NCBI RefSeq assembly: GCF_016920785.2
Contig: NW_024609836.1
Span: 9,640,018 to 9,704,017, forward strand
Source: Ixodes scapularis
Lineage: Eukaryota > Arthropoda > Arachnida > Ixodida > Ixodidae
Reading direction: 5' to 3'
DNA length: 64,000 bases
The translations under genes were made by a program, and so were the position numbers. The first letter of the stretch is position 1. Every line of letters begins with the position of its first letter. The notes under the pieces were generated by a model. That model had not been told where the DNA came from. It worked only from the letters and a program-made list of their open reading frames with translations, and searched no databases. Shown in pieces: positions 1 to 11,842 of this stretch.

Positions 1-1415
1 CAAACATGTATAGAATGTTCTTGAGGCATCGGTGCGGGTTGGAGCTTTGTTCTGACTGCAGATTCTTGGTCACCATCAAACTGAAAGTGATCGAGAAAGA
101 ACTCGCACTGAACAATTCTTCGCGTGCCGTTTACCGGCGAAAGGGACGGTGCCGATACAATTTAATTTCCGCCATTGATATGGCAAGACATAAACTGCTA
201 TACGAACCACCAGATGGCAGTGAATTTAGAAAAGGGTCTATTGCAGGCATGCCAAATATATACGCCCGCACTGACACCAGTCATGACATATTTTTCTGAC
301 CTTGAAAAAAGCAAGAGTGCACGTGCATAGCTTTGACAGGCGCTGAAGATGCGCGAGAGCGTAGATTCCAAAAATTCTAAATATAAAGCCATGCTTCGGG
401 AAGGAGGGGCTTCAGCGGTAATTTGAAAATGATTTTTTGCAGCCTCCGTGCACCAAACTAAAACATAATCTCAATATTCATGATCCTGAAGGCCAAATGA
501 AGACCATTTAAGTGTTCTTCCTCAAATACAGAACCGCTGCAGTTTTTACTCAAGAGTAGAGCTATGTCGTGATACCAAATTTTAAACAAAAACTAGCCAA
601 AAAAAAAGCTCTTCAGGTTTGTTGTAGTAGTTGTCGCTGTTACAGAAAAGATGTACATGTTTTATTTCTATAGATTGTCATCGACGACGACAAGAAGCTG
701 TTAGTGCTGCCTCCCTCTGTGGCGATTAAATCATAAAAGACCTGGAAATGCCGACACGGAGAGATCTGCTGGTGATGGACATTGTGGATAGAGTCGCAAA
801 TAAGCTACTACAATGGAAAAAAAATTATACAGAAAACAAAAGAAAAAGGAAAAGTTTTCAGTTGTGTTTAATGACACGCAAAGGAGCTGGTATGAGTGCT
901 GACAAGTAATCGATGGCCACTGCGACCATCTCAACATAGAAAAATTACCGCAAAAACAAAGTAGGGTTTTGCCATCTGGGTGAACCGTGCCTGCAATAAA
1001 GCATTATTTCGTGCAAGATTAAAAGTTTTAATGATTCGAAAACGAATACACATCTATGACAAAGTTTATTGAGACCCAAAAGGAACTGAATCCATTTTGC
1101 AGTTTGTTGTTTTAGGAAGTATGCGTACTGTCCCAAATGTATTTGCCAGTTGAGCGGAATGCACATCTTGTATCTAGCCCCGTCAAAGTGCTGTTCTTGG
1201 GCAGGCAAACAGATATGCTGGGGCGCTGATCGTGTCCAGGTCTGTCTGTAAGACAAGTTCGGTATCCACCTTGCAGGGTTCTAAGACGATTCCCCAGTCC
1301 CCTGTCTCTGGATGAACGCGAGAAAGGAACGCATAGCTCTTGGCAAAAAATTATTTATTTCACTCAGATTCTGCTGGGGGATTATGGAATTGGGGAAGCT
1401 CATTAAAAAAGCCTA
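1..1415. other. No recognisable gene
   Basis: AT-rich sequence with only short frames on both strands. None has a recognisable motif, and I see no repeat with target duplications here. Confidence 0.5.
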
Positions 1416-1960
1416 GGACTCTTTTAGCCTTCGACTTGGCTCCCAGATTCACTTGACGTCCAGCCTCAAGGAATGCTGGTAGACAGCGCGACCAATCGCC
1501 ACGGGCTGCGTCGGGTTAGGAGCGACCATGCCCTCTCCTGGCTCCATTGTCATGGCTGCAGTCATTCGGACCACCACTTATGTGGGGGCCAGTTGAATGG
1601 TAAACGGACGTTGGTGGAGAAAGAATTGGCCAACGCTGCCCGTCGGTTACCCGAATGCCCGAGCTGCTCTCTCTCGCACCGCTCGAAGAACCTTGCGCGC
1701 AACGCAAAGCGCACCGCACTTGTTCCTGTGTAGAGCATGCTGTAGCAGGGACTTCACACTCGTGCCCTCTTGGCACGAGTGTGGAGTCCAAATTTCTCAC
1801 GCGCCATTTCGAAGCGCATTCCAGTACTGCATCAACTACTGACACCAGCTAGAGCCCCAGGCACAAAATTCGGACTCTTTTCGTCCTCGACTTAGCTCCC
1901 AGATCCACCTGCCCAGCTTCAAGGAACAATGGTAGACAGCGTGACCAGTCGCCAAGGGAC
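1416..1960. repeat. Pair of ~90-bp direct repeats
   Basis: The stretch 1416-1505 recurs at 1871-1960 in the same orientation, about 455 bp downstream. Shared blocks include ggactctttt, gctcccagat, ggtagacagcg and gaccantcgcca, with scattered substitutions. The DNA between the copies has no recognisable coding content. It could be a local tandem duplication or two parts of one dispersed repeat; I cannot tell which. Confidence 0.6.
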
Positions 1961-2273
1961 ATAATAATACGTCCAGGAGATCCGTCCCTCTACACCGATT
2001 ATGCTCGAGACTGAGACCAACTACTATTTTGTACAAGAGAAAGTGGACGTGTTTTTTAAGCATGCAGAAATGTGGCATCGCGCTGTCCAAGCTCGGTGTG
2101 TAGCTACTTCCATCGAAGAGACGTGTGGGAGGTTTGGACAGATTACCATGAAGAATGGGATTTTGGTACGACTTTGTTCTGGTAGAGTTGAAAGTCAATT
2201 TTACGAAACACTGTTTAACGAACGAATTCGGATTCCCCCCCCAGTAGGGCGCACCACGGTCGGTTGATCACCA

Positions 2274-2833
2274 GTGCCACCGTGGACAAATGCCGCATTA
2301 CTGAGAAGGCCCATATCGGCGAAACTGCCAGTATACACGTGTGAGATGCCACCTGTTAACTTATTTTGCGGGTTCAAACCGATTGAAGACACTGGCAACT
2401 TTTCGTGCAATCAGGCATTGGAAAAGGGAAAGAGGTTGTTTGAGAACAACCAAGTGTATGGTGTGCGTAAAGAGAATGGCACGGACATTGCGGCCAAGTG
2501 TCATTCCCAGCAGACGAAACACGTATACGACATAACACTCCAGGTGAGTGCAAGCGATGAGCAATAGATCTATTATTGACATTTACATGGACAAAAGGGT
2601 GATTTATTAATGCCTTCCTTGCACAGCTAAACCAAGACTCTCGAAAGCTCGTCGCCGGGTCCTGCACTTGCCAGTATGGTGTCCTCGGCAAGCGCAAGCA
2701 GAGCGCCGTTCTAGTGTACCACATTAACACGCAAGAAGTCAGCACCTGCACTAGCGTGCCGTAAGCGTGGGGGAAGCCTTCCAAGAGACCCAAGTTTAAC
2801 GACAAGGCGTTGATCGCAAATTTTTTCGGAGGT
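2274..2833 (+). pseudogene. SWIM-type zinc-finger protein relic, two exons
   Basis: Exon 1 (2274-2543) joins exon 2 (from 2627) in phase 0 across an 83-bp intron with a CAG|GTGAGT donor and a cttgcacag acceptor. The joined product ends exon 1 with VYDITLQ and opens exon 2 with a SWIM-like block, GSCTCQYG, followed about 10 residues later by GKRKQ where SWIM domains (CxCxnCxH) have Cys and His. Next come VYHINTQEVST and, after an in-frame TAA at about 2761, AWGKPSKRPK. That order (CxC, KCKH, YYIN, WGKPS) is typical of the SWIM exon of arthropod SWIM/YqaJ proteins. The third and fourth zinc ligands are lost and a stop interrupts the frame, so it is a relic. The family call rests on motif memory. 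Exon 1 upstream of about 2340 is uncertain. Confidence 0.55.
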
Positions 2834-3829
2834 ACGACTGCGGCCATATTTTGGTTCACGAGCATGCTGCAGCACCGTTAAGTGGCGTTGACATTCAGAA
2901 ATATCAAAAGTTAGTGTCAAGTGGCACATGTTATCGTGCAAGTTAACGCTGGGTTAGCGACTGGACCGCGCCTAACAAGATGCCAGACACCAGCGATACA
3001 ATGTTTCCAAGGATGACTGTTTTGAAGTAATGCACATGTTATATTCTGGGTGTTGTTGAACAGAAAAAAAACAACTATCGCACAGGATCTGAGTATCTAG
3101 CCTAGTCGCGCACGTCACGGAGAATTACAGCCTCCGTCTTAAGCAAAACTATCAATATCAATGGTTTTATTTTAAAACTATACCTGTGAAACGAGTCCCG
3201 AAGCAGAGATAAGTAAAAATTACAGTGCACAACAGAGGAGAGAGAAATAAAACACAGGAATCCTGTTCGGTAACCGTGCAAGAAGCCACGAATCTACTAC
3301 AGCAAGCTGTAAGGATTCCTCTTTGTTGTGTAGCGGCGGAGACTTTGTCAGTCTTGTCAGCTGAGCTGACAAAAGAACTTCAGGCACAGATGCATTCAGG
3401 AGCAGGAGTCGTGTTCAGTGTGAACTGCTCAGGGAAGTCATTAAAGGAAGGTGAGAATGTGGTGAAATATCACAATCATTCCCTTAAACACAACTTGAAG
3501 GCCACTTATATTTCGCATTAACAACCAATATAGTGGCAGATAGCAGCACTAATATCAAAGCCAGTTTTCAACAATCACCACATATTTCTAGATTTTTAAC
3601 TAAATGCACCGAATGTTTCATGAAGTGAAGAGAATAGTGTAATACCTCACATTCAATAGCCATGATTCTGATACACAGGTTGAGATATGTAGTTTTGTAT
3701 TAACTTTCATTGCATTAAATCAAACTTAGCTTTCACTGATTTTCGTTTATTCGTGCAGGAACACCTTTGCAGACGAGGAAGCTCGCGAGGCTTTGCAGAA
3801 GAGGAAGTCTCGCTTGAAAAAGGGGAACC
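2834..3829. other. No recognisable gene; one anonymous 98-codon frame
   Basis: The stretch is AT-rich. An open frame at 3225-3521 on the plus strand lacks any motif I know and may be chance. No RNA gene or repeat boundary is visible. Confidence 0.4.
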
Positions 3830-3837
3830 CTCTAGAC

Positions 3838-4271
3838 CAGTGGCTCTCAAATGGGGGTCCGCGAAGCCACTTTTGGGGTCCGCAAAACGCTCAACAAAAA
3901 AAAATTTTTTTCTTCTTAGTTGGCACGTTTTTTGTAGTTCAGTCCGGCCACGACTGATTTGCAACCTGCTTTCAGAACTACGGCAGCAATCCGCACGTGC
4001 CCCGCAGCGGGATTGGGAATGTGGCTGCAGATATGCAACTCTGTTTAAGCGCGACTCTGCCACGTTTTTGATGAACTGACCCAAATGAAGTGATGTGGCA
4101 CCTTTGATTTATGTTTTTCTGCTACGTAGCAATAAAAGGCACCTGTTTCATGCTCCAGATGTGTTAACTTACTAACGCCCCCCCCCCCCCCCCCCCGCGC
4201 TGGAAGGGGTCCCCCATCACTGCCAGCGGTCCGCAAGGGGTCCCCGACACATCCATGGCTGAGAACCACTG
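3838..4271. mobile_element. Non-autonomous hAT (Charlie-like) MITE
   Basis: A 434-bp element starts with cagtggctctcaaa and ends with tgagaaccactg, the classic CAGTGGTTCTCA inverted terminus of Charlie-type hAT elements. The 8-bp direct repeat ctctagac flanks it exactly (3830-3837 and 4272-4279), which is the hAT target-site length. Inside are a poly-A block near 3896, a run of 19 C at 4178-4196, and matching ggggtccgc / ggtccgcaagggg blocks near the ends. There is no transposase frame, so it must have been moved in trans. Confidence 0.93.
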
Positions 4272-4351
4272 CTCTAGACAGTCTCCAGCAGAGCCCGTAG
4301 ACTCCGTGCTTTGATTCAAAAGGCAAGACTTTGATTCAAAAGGCTACTTAA

Positions 4352-5442
4352 AGGGGGACCAGCAGAAATATTCTTCCGCCTGGCGGAAAGTCCTCCTTGC
4401 CCTCTTTCTTTCTTGTATTGTAACACGGCGAGGCGAGGGGAAAGGTCCCCTTTTGCGCCGGCTTCTTCAGAGAGGATAAGCCGAGAAAATCCCCTTTCTG
4501 AGCGACGGGCGATGGGTGCGGCAGCAGCGACCTCGTGACTTTCAGGTATCTTTAGCTCCTATCGCGTAATCTGCCCTATTTTTTTTTGGCTCTCGCCAAG
4601 CCTAGCCCCTCGGGTGTAGGTTTTACGGAGCTGCAAGGCTGCGCCCTCGCAGTCACCGAATTTGAACTGTCAAAGTTCTTTGGTTTAGCCCGTGGCAAAG
4701 TAAACGCATACTTGGGAGCTGCTATGCATCCCCGCACCCATTGAAGGAACGTTTCATAGATATTCTCGGTTGATCAAGAAGCTCAACACACATGCGCGAG
4801 ATGTAGTGATTTGAATATGTAAGGATGACTTACATCGTCACAAAACATTCCATCCTCAGAAAAAAAAAAGACGGCTTATCACGTTCAAACCTACCTCAAA
4901 TTGGTATCGATGGAAAAGCAAACGATGTACCAGGCGCGGGCATCTTGTAGAAGGTCTTTGTTTTCTGGCAGTGAGCACACATTATTGAAGAACTTTAGCA
5001 GACTATGTTTTCATGCCACGCTATATTTAGCGGGAGCTCGCGTTGCGACTTCGATGCATTCTCTGAATGCGCGCGCCTGAAGTGCCAGCGGGCCTTTGAA
5101 AACGATTTAATAAAATGACCTGTTGTGTGTCTAACTCGCACAACATGATAGCCAGCAAAATGTATGAAATTCATATTTACACATTCCCAACAACCACCTG
5201 AGGTAAGAGGGCATCAAGGGTGGTTTCAATATTAGAAAGTTTTAGTGGGTCGCTTTTAGCCACTTCGATAACCGTACGGTCTTACCCCACAACGAAATGT
5301 AAGCTAGACTCGCTGTTTACATTCTCTATCGAGTACGGCTATGGAGCGGAAAAGACAATATTAAACCCCTTTTTGGCAAGTCTAGCGTGTCTTGTTATGG
5401 TTCAACGTTGCTTGTATTGGTACCATAGCACGGGCCGCCACT
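4352..5442 (-). mobile_element. TTAA-type MITE, inverted copy of 9619-10517
   Basis: The left edge reads TTAA (4348-4351) then agggggaccagcagaaatatt, the reverse complement of the right edge of 9619-10517. Collinear inverted matches run through landmarks such as ggctctcgccaagcctagcccctcgg, a tttactttgccacgggctaaacc-type block and cgagtacggctat. The distal edge is diverged: ttcg stands at 5442-5445 where TTAA is expected. This copy is about 190 bp longer, with extra sequence near 5000-5110. It is non-coding. A short duplicated block, ctttgattcaaaaggc, lies just outside at about 4310-4345. Confidence 0.75.
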
Positions 5443-5568
5443 TCGAAGTATTTGTGGTGTCTCAAAGAAACTAAAGCAACAGCAGACACTTTTTGTTAAC
5501 GTGACACAGAATAGTATTTAAGATTGGGAAAAACTTTTAGGTACCCTACGCCATAGGCGTAGACTACA

Positions 5569-5609
5569 GGGGGGGGGGCATCGGGGCTCGTGCCCCCCCC
5601 CCCCCCCCC
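5569..5609. repeat. Poly-G / poly-C tract pair
   Basis: Ten G at 5569-5578 are followed after 14 bases by seventeen C at 5593-5609, so the two can pair as a hairpin. The tract lies 16 bp outside the hAT-type element that starts at 5625. Its true length may be uncertain because homopolymers are hard to sequence. Confidence 0.7.
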
Positions 5610-5624
5610 GACCATGATCCTGAC

Positions 5625-8039
5625 TAGGGGTGTCGCGAACCACCCAAGGTTCGATTTCGAAAGGTTTCGATATTTGCGAAGCGAACTGAGGTTCGATTTC
5701 GAAAAATTTCGATATTTTCGTACCGACCGAGGTTCGCTTTCGAAAAATTCACAACTTTTGACCACAGCGGAGTTTCGAATTCGAAAATTTCGAAGCTTTC
5801 ACGGTTTCCAAAATTTCGAATTCGAATATTTCGAATATTTTTTTACTTCAGGTTCGATAAAATCGAAGATCTCGAAATTCTTTGTAAAAACAATTCGAAA
5901 ACTTCGAACGCTTAGAATTTTTATAGCCATGAAGTTCGAACAATTCGAAGATTTCGAATTTCTTTTTGCATAAAGTTCGAAAAGTTCGAAGGTTTCGATT
6001 CTCTTTTAACGCTAAATTAAAAAAAAAAAAAAAAAAAAACTTTGAAGATTTTGAATTTCTTTCTAATCCAAGTTTTCAAAGTTCGAAGTCCGATTTTCAA
6101 GTTTTCACAGTTTCAGTTTCAAATAACGTTTTCACGACTCACTGGTTTTCACGAAATCAAGTTTAGAAAAGTTAGGGTGTGATATCTAGATTCTGCGAAG
6201 CTGGTCAGGCAATTAAATGAGACGACGAGTGTCCCGGACGTGCTAGAATATTTGCAGTGCAGAATTGTGACCGCCAGCCCCGGGGGGGGGGGGGGGGTCT
6301 TTAACCTGCATCATGCAGTAGTGATTGCACGAACACACTGTTTTACGAGACTCATCCAGTTCGAAACGGCCAGGGGCGAGCAGGAGGTTGAGGCTCAGAA
6401 AAACCTCGAAGCGACCTGGCAAACTACCTCGCCACCCCTTGCACGCTGGTAGTAATCCGATCCGGTGAAGTTTATAATTGTCCTGGAGGTTTATTTTCTG
6501 GGACGGAGGAATCGCCTCGCAAAAAGCACAAAAGCCGACACAACTCGAGGTCGAGGAGCGTTCTACCATACAAGTGGCGTCGGAAGAGGAAAAACGGGGG
6601 GAAAGAGGATAGCGGGGGGGGGGGCTTCAGCCTCCTTCTCCCCCTTGCAGGTATTTCGAACTGTTAAAGAAAACAATATGGGGAAAGAGGGCGTGGTCGA
6701 GCTTATTTTAATCTGAAATTATTTATGCATATGTATAGCTACAGTCGCTCTTCACTGCATAAAAGGTTGCGTAGATGGTCATTGTTAGAAACTCGTTGTC
6801 AGAAGGCACTGCTCGTCACATGCTTAGTGGTTCGGAAGTTCAAAGCTGTCTTTTCGACCTAAACACCTGTGCCGATAGTAACAGAAAAAAAAAAAAAGAA
6901 TAAATGCGGGAATAAAAAGCAGGAAAAAAAAAAACTATCAAGAATTCGTCGGAAGTGTTCTATTCTTGCATATTCAGAGGTTCAGAACTTCAAAACAAGT
7001 TTCTTTTACCAAAATGTGTACAGGCTAAAAGAAACACGTCCCAGGAACGTGAAGCGAAAAAAAAAAAAAAAAGTTTTCTTTTAATGACGTGCTGAACTTG
7101 AACACTATTAGGAATCTTCTCCCATGAGTTAATTTATTCCTTAACGTGAAAAAACAATAAATATATTATTTCGTATTCTGCAGATGGCAATGATATGTAC
7201 TGTCTGTGGTGTTAATTTAAATGCGATACCTCAAACAACTTAGACGAAAATAAATATCAAGTTTAGGTTATAATTCCATGCAGATACATGTTTGGACATT
7301 TCTTCGAAACTCACGTTGAATAACAATAATCACATCTTAAGACGGCACTTACCTAGGCTATACATAGATCATTCTTAAAAAAAGTATAACATATCTACCA
7401 TAAATAGCTCCGGCTGCAGCGTGCTTCAAATCTGGCACAAACGATAATCGTCAAAAACCCGTCGTCCTTCCTCGCCCCTTCGAGGATTTATTTCTTTAAA
7501 CCTAAGCATGCCAGAACATTGAAATAAACGACATTGTCTTTCGTAAGGAACGCAGCACCGCGTGTAAAAGTTCGAGAAAAAAAAATTACGAATGTACCCC
7601 ACTACTTGAAATCAAATGAAACCGTCCGCCGGTCTTTCGAAGTTCGACGAACGTCGAACTTTTACCCTAAAAGTTTGAAGTTCGTCGAACTTCTGACTTT
7701 TCAGAATCAGAAAGTTTGAAACTTTTCGAATTCTCTTGATAAATAAGTTCGAAAGTTCGAAATTCATCGAATTTTTTGGTCAGTCAAGTTCGAAAGTTCG
7801 ACAAGCATCGAATCTTGCAGCGCAATAAGTTCGAAAGTTCGAAAAAGATCGAATTTTTTAGCGTAATAAGTTCGACGGTTCGAAAAGCGTCGAACTTCTC
7901 AGCTTAACAAGTTCGAAAATTCGACCTCCGTCGAATTTTACGATATAGACAATTCGAAAAATCGAAATCTTTCGAACCTTTCGAACCGCTTGATTCGATC
8001 ATCGAAACTTCGATTCGAAAAAAGTTCGCGGCATCCCTA
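5625..8039. mobile_element. Non-autonomous hAT element with TTCGAA arrays
   Basis: The termini are inverted: taggggtgtcgcgaac on the left and gttcgcggcatcccta on the right. A perfect 8-bp target duplication, atcctgac, flanks them (5617-5624 and 8040-8047). Both arms, 5640-6165 and about 7565-8030, are packed with degenerate TTCGAA / TTTCGAA words spaced roughly 10-30 bp apart, so they can pair across the element. The centre (6170-7560) holds poly-A blocks, a G16 tract (6282-6297), and no transposase. Short frames translated through the arms are repeat artefacts rich in F, R and S. It probably depends on a hAT transposase in trans. Confidence 0.9.
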
Positions 8040-8206
8040 ATCCTGACCGACATGCTGTTTCGCGCCATGTAACGAGCTTCTAGTAGTTGCATGTAAACAA
8101 AATAATGCCCACATTGCCTTTATTGACAAAATACATGGGAAATGGAATCCCAGCTTCTTACGTTAGCTTCAATTTCCAGTTCTGGCGAAAAGCTAACGCG
8201 CAGCAC

Positions 8207-8207
<1 letters not shown>

Positions 8208-8241
<34 letters not shown>
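8208..8241. repeat. Poly-C tract (34 C)
   Basis: An uninterrupted run of 34 C lies about 30 bp before the left arm of the 8270-9516 palindrome. It is the longest homopolymer in the window. The exact count may be a sequencing artefact. Confidence 0.8.
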
Positions 8242-8243
<2 letters not shown>

Positions 8244-8269
8244 GAAAATGGAAAGTCTACGCCGCTGCC

Positions 8270-9516
8270 CTACGCCACGCAGTTAGCACGAACAAACTAT
8301 CGGCGGTGTTTCCCACTTTTTTTTTCTCGTTAGAAGTGAATGATGTTCAGGAAACTGTTAATGCGAGTATCAAACCTAAGCGGTAGATTTTAGTGCAAGC
8401 CAATACGTTGCTGGGGAAAATAGCAAAAAGCGCCGATGTCGTGTTTGCGCTAACAGTGTCGCATAATATATGCATATCGCTGCACAATCAACGCTAACGG
8501 AGTGAATCAGTAAATTTAGTGGCCCCCAAAAAGTTGTGTAATTTTGTTTGGTTTTTATGGTTGAAAAGTTGCTATTTTTATACAAGCAATTCCGTAAAGA
8601 GTGCTTCCACTGGGCACCAACTTACAAGGCATCAATTTGTTCTTATACACTAAATAATTCTGCATGGCCCTTGCGTAAAAATGTCAATATTGCGTTCGTG
8701 CTGGCTGTTTCACGCACGGTAAGAAGACCAGTTCATTGCTCGAACATTTAAACAAGGCCTTTCTTACGCCAAATAGACATTTTGCGAGTACGCTCTATTA
8801 CTGGTGGTTCATACAATAATCTACGTTGTTTATATGGAGGAAAGGAAGTGGTGGTGAGGGGAGGGGGAGTTGAATACAAAAGACGACTCTAGGGAACCTC
8901 AAACTTTGCAAATATTTCGCACAACCTCTAATGCTGAGTTAATTAAATCATTTTTGCTTTGTCTGTTTTAGAACTTGTTAAAAGTCGCGCTAAAGGCCAA
9001 GATGAACGAAAAGTCAGATGCCAATGTTTATTTGAGCAAGACACGTGTATATACGAGATAGAACTGAAAAAGCATACGAGTGTAACCGTAGCAATCTCCG
9101 ACCAAGCCTGAACCTCACTTTTTTTTAAACCACGGAGATGACTGCTTTTGACGACTTGATAAAGCAAGCCAAAGCCGTTAATAAGTGTGACTCGTTGTCA
9201 GTTGTGATAATCAAGGCGCTGCGGCGATTTCTTGAAACCTTTCATCTATTAAAACAAGGCATGTAGTAAATCCATTACCATATTATGCTTAATTGCTCTG
9301 ATTCTGTAGCGGTATGCGTGCATTACGTGGCACTGTTAGCCCGAACGCGATATCGGCGCTTTTTGCTATTTCTGCCAGCAATTGTATTGTCTAGCACTGA
9401 GCTCTGCCATTTAGGTTGGATAGTTGCATAACAGTTTTTTAAACATCATTCACTTCTAAGAAAACAAGATGAGAAAGACCGGCGATAGTTTGTCCGTGCT
9501 AACTGTGTGGCAATAT
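8270..9516. mobile_element. Palindromic ~1.25-kb element with ~215-bp inverted arms
   Basis: The left arm, about 8270-8490, is matched in reverse complement by about 9305-9516. Shared blocks include cagttagcacg, acaaactatcg, agaagtgaatgatgtt, aactgtta, and aatagcaaaaagcgccgat. The spacer (8490-9305) has no recognisable coding sequence; a gagggga purine block sits near 8858. No clear target duplication was found, so the superfamily is unknown. It could instead be two separate inverted copies of a repeat. Confidence 0.7.
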
Positions 9517-9618
9517 ACCTAAAATGTGTTTGCAACGACAAATTACAAACGCGTTTCATGTTAAAAAAAAATCGGCTACATTTGATTCTTTTTTTTTAAT
9601 GATTTAACAATACTTTAA

Positions 9619-10517
9619 AGGGGCAGCCTGTGCTATAGCACTGATTTAAGCAGTGTTGAACTATAACACGACACGCTTCGATAGCCGCACTCGATAAAGA
9701 ATGCTCACAGAAACGTTATAGCTTATATATTGTTGTAGGGTACGGTTATCCAAGAGCTAAAGACGGTCCACTAAAAATGTTTAGTATCGACACACACCGT
9801 TGCTGCCTTCTCACCTCATGTGGTTGTTGGGATGCGTAAATATAAATGTCATCTACATTCGTTGGCCATCATATAGTGTGAGGTACGCACACAATAATTT
9901 GTGCTCGCTGCTAGAAAACAGACCTTCTACAAGATGCCCGCACCTGGTACATTGTTTTCTTTTCCATCTATCCCAATTTGAGGCAGGTTTGAGCGTGATC
10001 AGCCGTTTTTTTGATGATGGAATGTTTTGTGAAGACGTATGTCATCTTTACATATTCAAGTCACCACATCTCGCGCATGTGTTTGGAGCTCCTTGATCAA
10101 CCGAGAATATTTATGAAACGTTCCTTCAACGGGTCCGGGGATGCATCGCAGCTTCCAAGTATGCGTTTACTTTGCCACGGGCTAAACCAAAGGACTTCGA
10201 CAGCTCAAATTCGGTGACTGCGAGGGCGCAGCCTTGCAGCTCCGTAAAACCTACACCCGAGGGGCTAGGCTTGGCGAGAGCCAAAAAAAAATAGGGCAGA
10301 TTACGCGATAGGAGCTAAAGATACCTGAAAGTCACGAGGTCGCTGCTCCCGCACCATCGCCCGTCGCTCAGAAAGGGGATTTTCTCGGCTTATCCTCTCA
10401 GAAGAAACCGGCGCAAAAGGGGACCTTTCCCCTCGCCTCCCGGTGCTACAATACAAGAAAGAAAGAGGGCGAGGAGGACTTTCCGCCAGGCAAAAAAATA
10501 TTTCTGCTGGTCCCCCT
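9619..10517 (+). mobile_element. TTAA-type MITE A (Kolobok- or piggyBac-like)
   Basis: An 899-bp non-coding element lies between TTAA at 9615-9618 and TTAA at 10518-10521. The ends read aggggcagcc on the left and, in reverse complement, agggggaccagcag on the right. A TTAA target with an AGGG start is the Kolobok pattern; piggyBac also uses TTAA but usually starts with CCC. The element is repeated inverted at 4352-5442. Its right TTAA is shared with the next MITE. Confidence 0.75.
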
Positions 10518-10521
10518 TTAA

Positions 10522-11038
10522 AGGGGCGGTGCAACGATTTTCGGACTTCGGTCAAAGATTTCTGGAAGTTGCCCCCTGACACTTCTGAAGTAAAGAACAG
10601 AAAACCGATTTCGCCTGCGTGTCCTAGTTGTTGCGTAAAAAAAAGATAAAGATTGGAATTTCGGGCACCCCTCAACTCACTCCCAGTCTTCAGGGTCACA
10701 CCTGGTCGCACTCCCAGTGACGTCATTCGGAGTGCCGTGTAGCTTCCCGTGTGCTATCTCGAAGGACGCTTCCCCTCCCTCTCTCTGCGTAAATTAGTGG
10801 GCGCTATGCTGCAGCTTAGAGTCCAGCGAGGTCACGTAATCTTTCCGCAGTAGTTCCTTCGGCTGCCACTTGGGGCTGCAGGTGGGGGAAAAAGCTCGAC
10901 TTTTGCTTTGCGATTATGCAGTGGAATTGCTACATTTTTAATGAAGGAAGTGTTTTCTCTATCCTCTGGGACACGATAAACAACGTAAAAATGACGAGAT
11001 GCAAATTCTGTTAATCATAAAATCGTTGCACCGCCCCT
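10522..11038. mobile_element. TTAA-type MITE B
   Basis: A 517-bp element starts at 10522 with a 20-bp terminus, aggggcggtgcaacgatttt, whose exact reverse complement ends at 11038. TTAA flanks it on both sides (10518-10521, 11039-11042). The perfect terminal repeat suggests it is fairly young. No open frame inside carries a recognisable motif. AGGG ends with TTAA targets favour Kolobok over piggyBac. Confidence 0.9.
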
Positions 11039-11042
11039 TTAA

Positions 11043-11842
11043 AAGGTAACTCCGCTTCTTTTCCAGTAGTGCAAAACTATACAGTTCTCTTTGTTATCAT
11101 CTACAAAACCCGCATGGCAAATATTACGACGGAATTCCGCCTAGAAGTTCATTAAAATCGCTGTCAAAGTTTGACAAGCACGAATCCGCTGGTTTTGGAT
11201 GAGACGTGCGGGCCAGACAACACTGCCCGGCTGCGTTTCCGCTTCCAACAAATTCCTTCTCCCGGCACGTCCGCGACGTCATCAAACATGTACAGCTTCT
11301 TTTTCTTTTTTTTCAATTTTGTTTTTTTTCCCGGGGAGAGCACGGGTGGCGCCAGCGCCGTGAAAGACGTGAGTGACGCGCTCGGCCGGCCCGGCGCTCG
11401 ACTATTGATACTACTGATAAGCCGATCGCCTCGTTGAGCGCGGCTTGTGTTACATCGCATACTTTTGAACACCAAGTAAAAGGAAGAGAGGGGAGCTGCT
11501 TTTGTAAGAATTTTGAGTGACAGGTTAATCTTCTATAATCTTCTGGGAGGAGAATAGCGACGCCTGTGCTAATCCAGGAGGCACAAAGGAGGATCCTGAT
11601 AAGAGGGGAGCTCCTTCTTCCCCTTGTATATCACGTGGGTGTACATGCTTAGTGATGCCGAATATACAATGTTGTCCGGCTTTGCCACCGTTTCATTTTC
11701 GGTTGTGATCATGGCTAGAGTAAAATTACACGAAAAATATTTTATTTTTCGCGAAACAAAGGAGTGGGGATTGTTTTTGAGTGCTTCAAAAAGCAAAATC
11801 AGCCACTATCTCAAAATTTTTGAAATTAAGCGGAGTTGCCCT
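11043..11842. mobile_element. TTAA-type MITE C
   Basis: An 800-bp element lies between TTAA at 11039-11042 and TTAA at 11843-11846. The left end reads aaggtaactccgctt and the right end, reverse complemented, agggcaactccgctt: 13 of 15 positions match. The interior carries T-rich and A-rich blocks and no recognised coding sequence. It shares its left TTAA with MITE B. Confidence 0.82.

Noticed and set aside
2001..2267. 88-codon frame as a YqaJ-nuclease start
   Set aside because: YxYxxQ-like residues are suggestive, but YqaJ normally follows the SWIM domain, whereas this frame precedes it; no catalytic residues could be placed.
5590..6166. Phe/Arg/Ser-rich open frames over the TTCGAA array
   Set aside because: They arise from reading the TTCGAA repeat in three phases and are explained by the hAT-type element.
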